A stretch of DNA of 5,505 nucleotides from UBA4644 sp900555855 (GTDB lineage Bacteria; Bacillota; Clostridia; Oscillospirales; Butyricicoccaceae), in the NCBI GenBank assembly GCA_052289195.1, contig DAWAJD010000059.1, positions 1-5,505 on the forward strand, read 5' to 3'. Made by a program: the position numbers and the translations under genes. The notes under the pieces were generated by a model, which saw nothing but the letters and a program-made list of their open reading frames with translations, was not told the DNA's origin and ran no database searches. Of the stretch, positions 5,444-5,505 are shown piece after piece (position 1 is the first letter of the stretch; each line of letters opens with the position of its first letter).

Positions 5444-5505
5444 ACCACCCCTTGCCTCCCCTGTGTAAGGGGAGGTGGCGAACGAATGTGAGCCGGAGGG
5501 GTTGT
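5444..5505. repeat. REP/MITE-like palindromic repeat reaching the window edge
   Basis: A perfect 8-bp hairpin (CCTCCCCT, loop GTGTA, AGGGGAGG; 5455-5475) lies inside imperfect terminal inverted repeats: ACCACCCCT (5444-5452) and AGGGGTTGT (5497-5505), 8 of 9 positions matching. The words CCTTGCCTCCCC, TGTAAGGGGAGGTGGC and GGAGGGGTTGT are ones I associate with a repeat found many times between genes in Oscillospiraceae-type genomes; this is recollection and was not searched. It lies downstream of the antiporter gene and has no coding sense. The right boundary may extend past the window. Confidence 0.6.

Noticed and set aside
4042..5448. A 468-codon open frame on the minus strand opposite the antiporter
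   Set aside because: The translation is dominated by Gly, His, Gln and Ala, with no family motif, while the plus strand encodes a coherent 13-segment membrane protein. It is an antisense shadow caused by GC-rich third codon positions.

Overview
The window looks like chromosomal DNA from a GC-rich anaerobic Firmicute, most likely a gut clostridium of the Oscillospiraceae/Ruminococcaceae type. The reasons are strong AGGAGG-type ribosome sites, a pyruvate,phosphate dikinase (PPDK), a PfoR-family membrane protein, AT-rich promoters inside GC-rich coding DNA, and intergenic palindromic repeats whose wording I associate with that group. The taxonomic call is inference.

Layout: (1) Positions 1-2346, minus strand, hold the first 782 codons of ppdK; the gene runs off the left edge before its last ~90 codons. 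It has a good ribosome site and a consensus-like extended -10 promoter just upstream. (2) Positions 2430-2803 carry no gene. They hold AT-rich palindromes next to the ppdK promoter and then a dense block of seven hairpin-forming inverted repeats (2553-2778), whose outer ends are themselves inverted, diverged copies of one module. (3) Positions 2804-3889, minus strand, encode a 361-residue polytopic membrane protein of the PfoR / PTS EIIC_2 family. (4) Positions 3890-4119 are a divergent promoter region with a 13-bp dyad over one -35 box and a hairpin in each leader, both followed by T-runs on the plus strand. (5) Positions 4120-5418, plus strand, encode a complete CPA2-type cation/proton antiporter with the DD ion-binding motif. 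(6) Positions 5444-5505 hold a palindromic repeat that reaches the right edge.

The three genes do not form an obvious pathway. PPDK interconverts PEP and pyruvate, and PEP is the phosphoryl donor of the PTS, so a link to a PTS EIIC-like protein is conceivable. However, no EIIA, EIIB or HPr gene is present, and the PfoR-like gene and ppdK are separated by the repeat block and a new promoter. The PfoR-like gene and the antiporter are divergently transcribed from a shared 230-bp region and could be co-regulated. The most unusual part of the window is the palindrome-packed intergenic block, not a new protein system.
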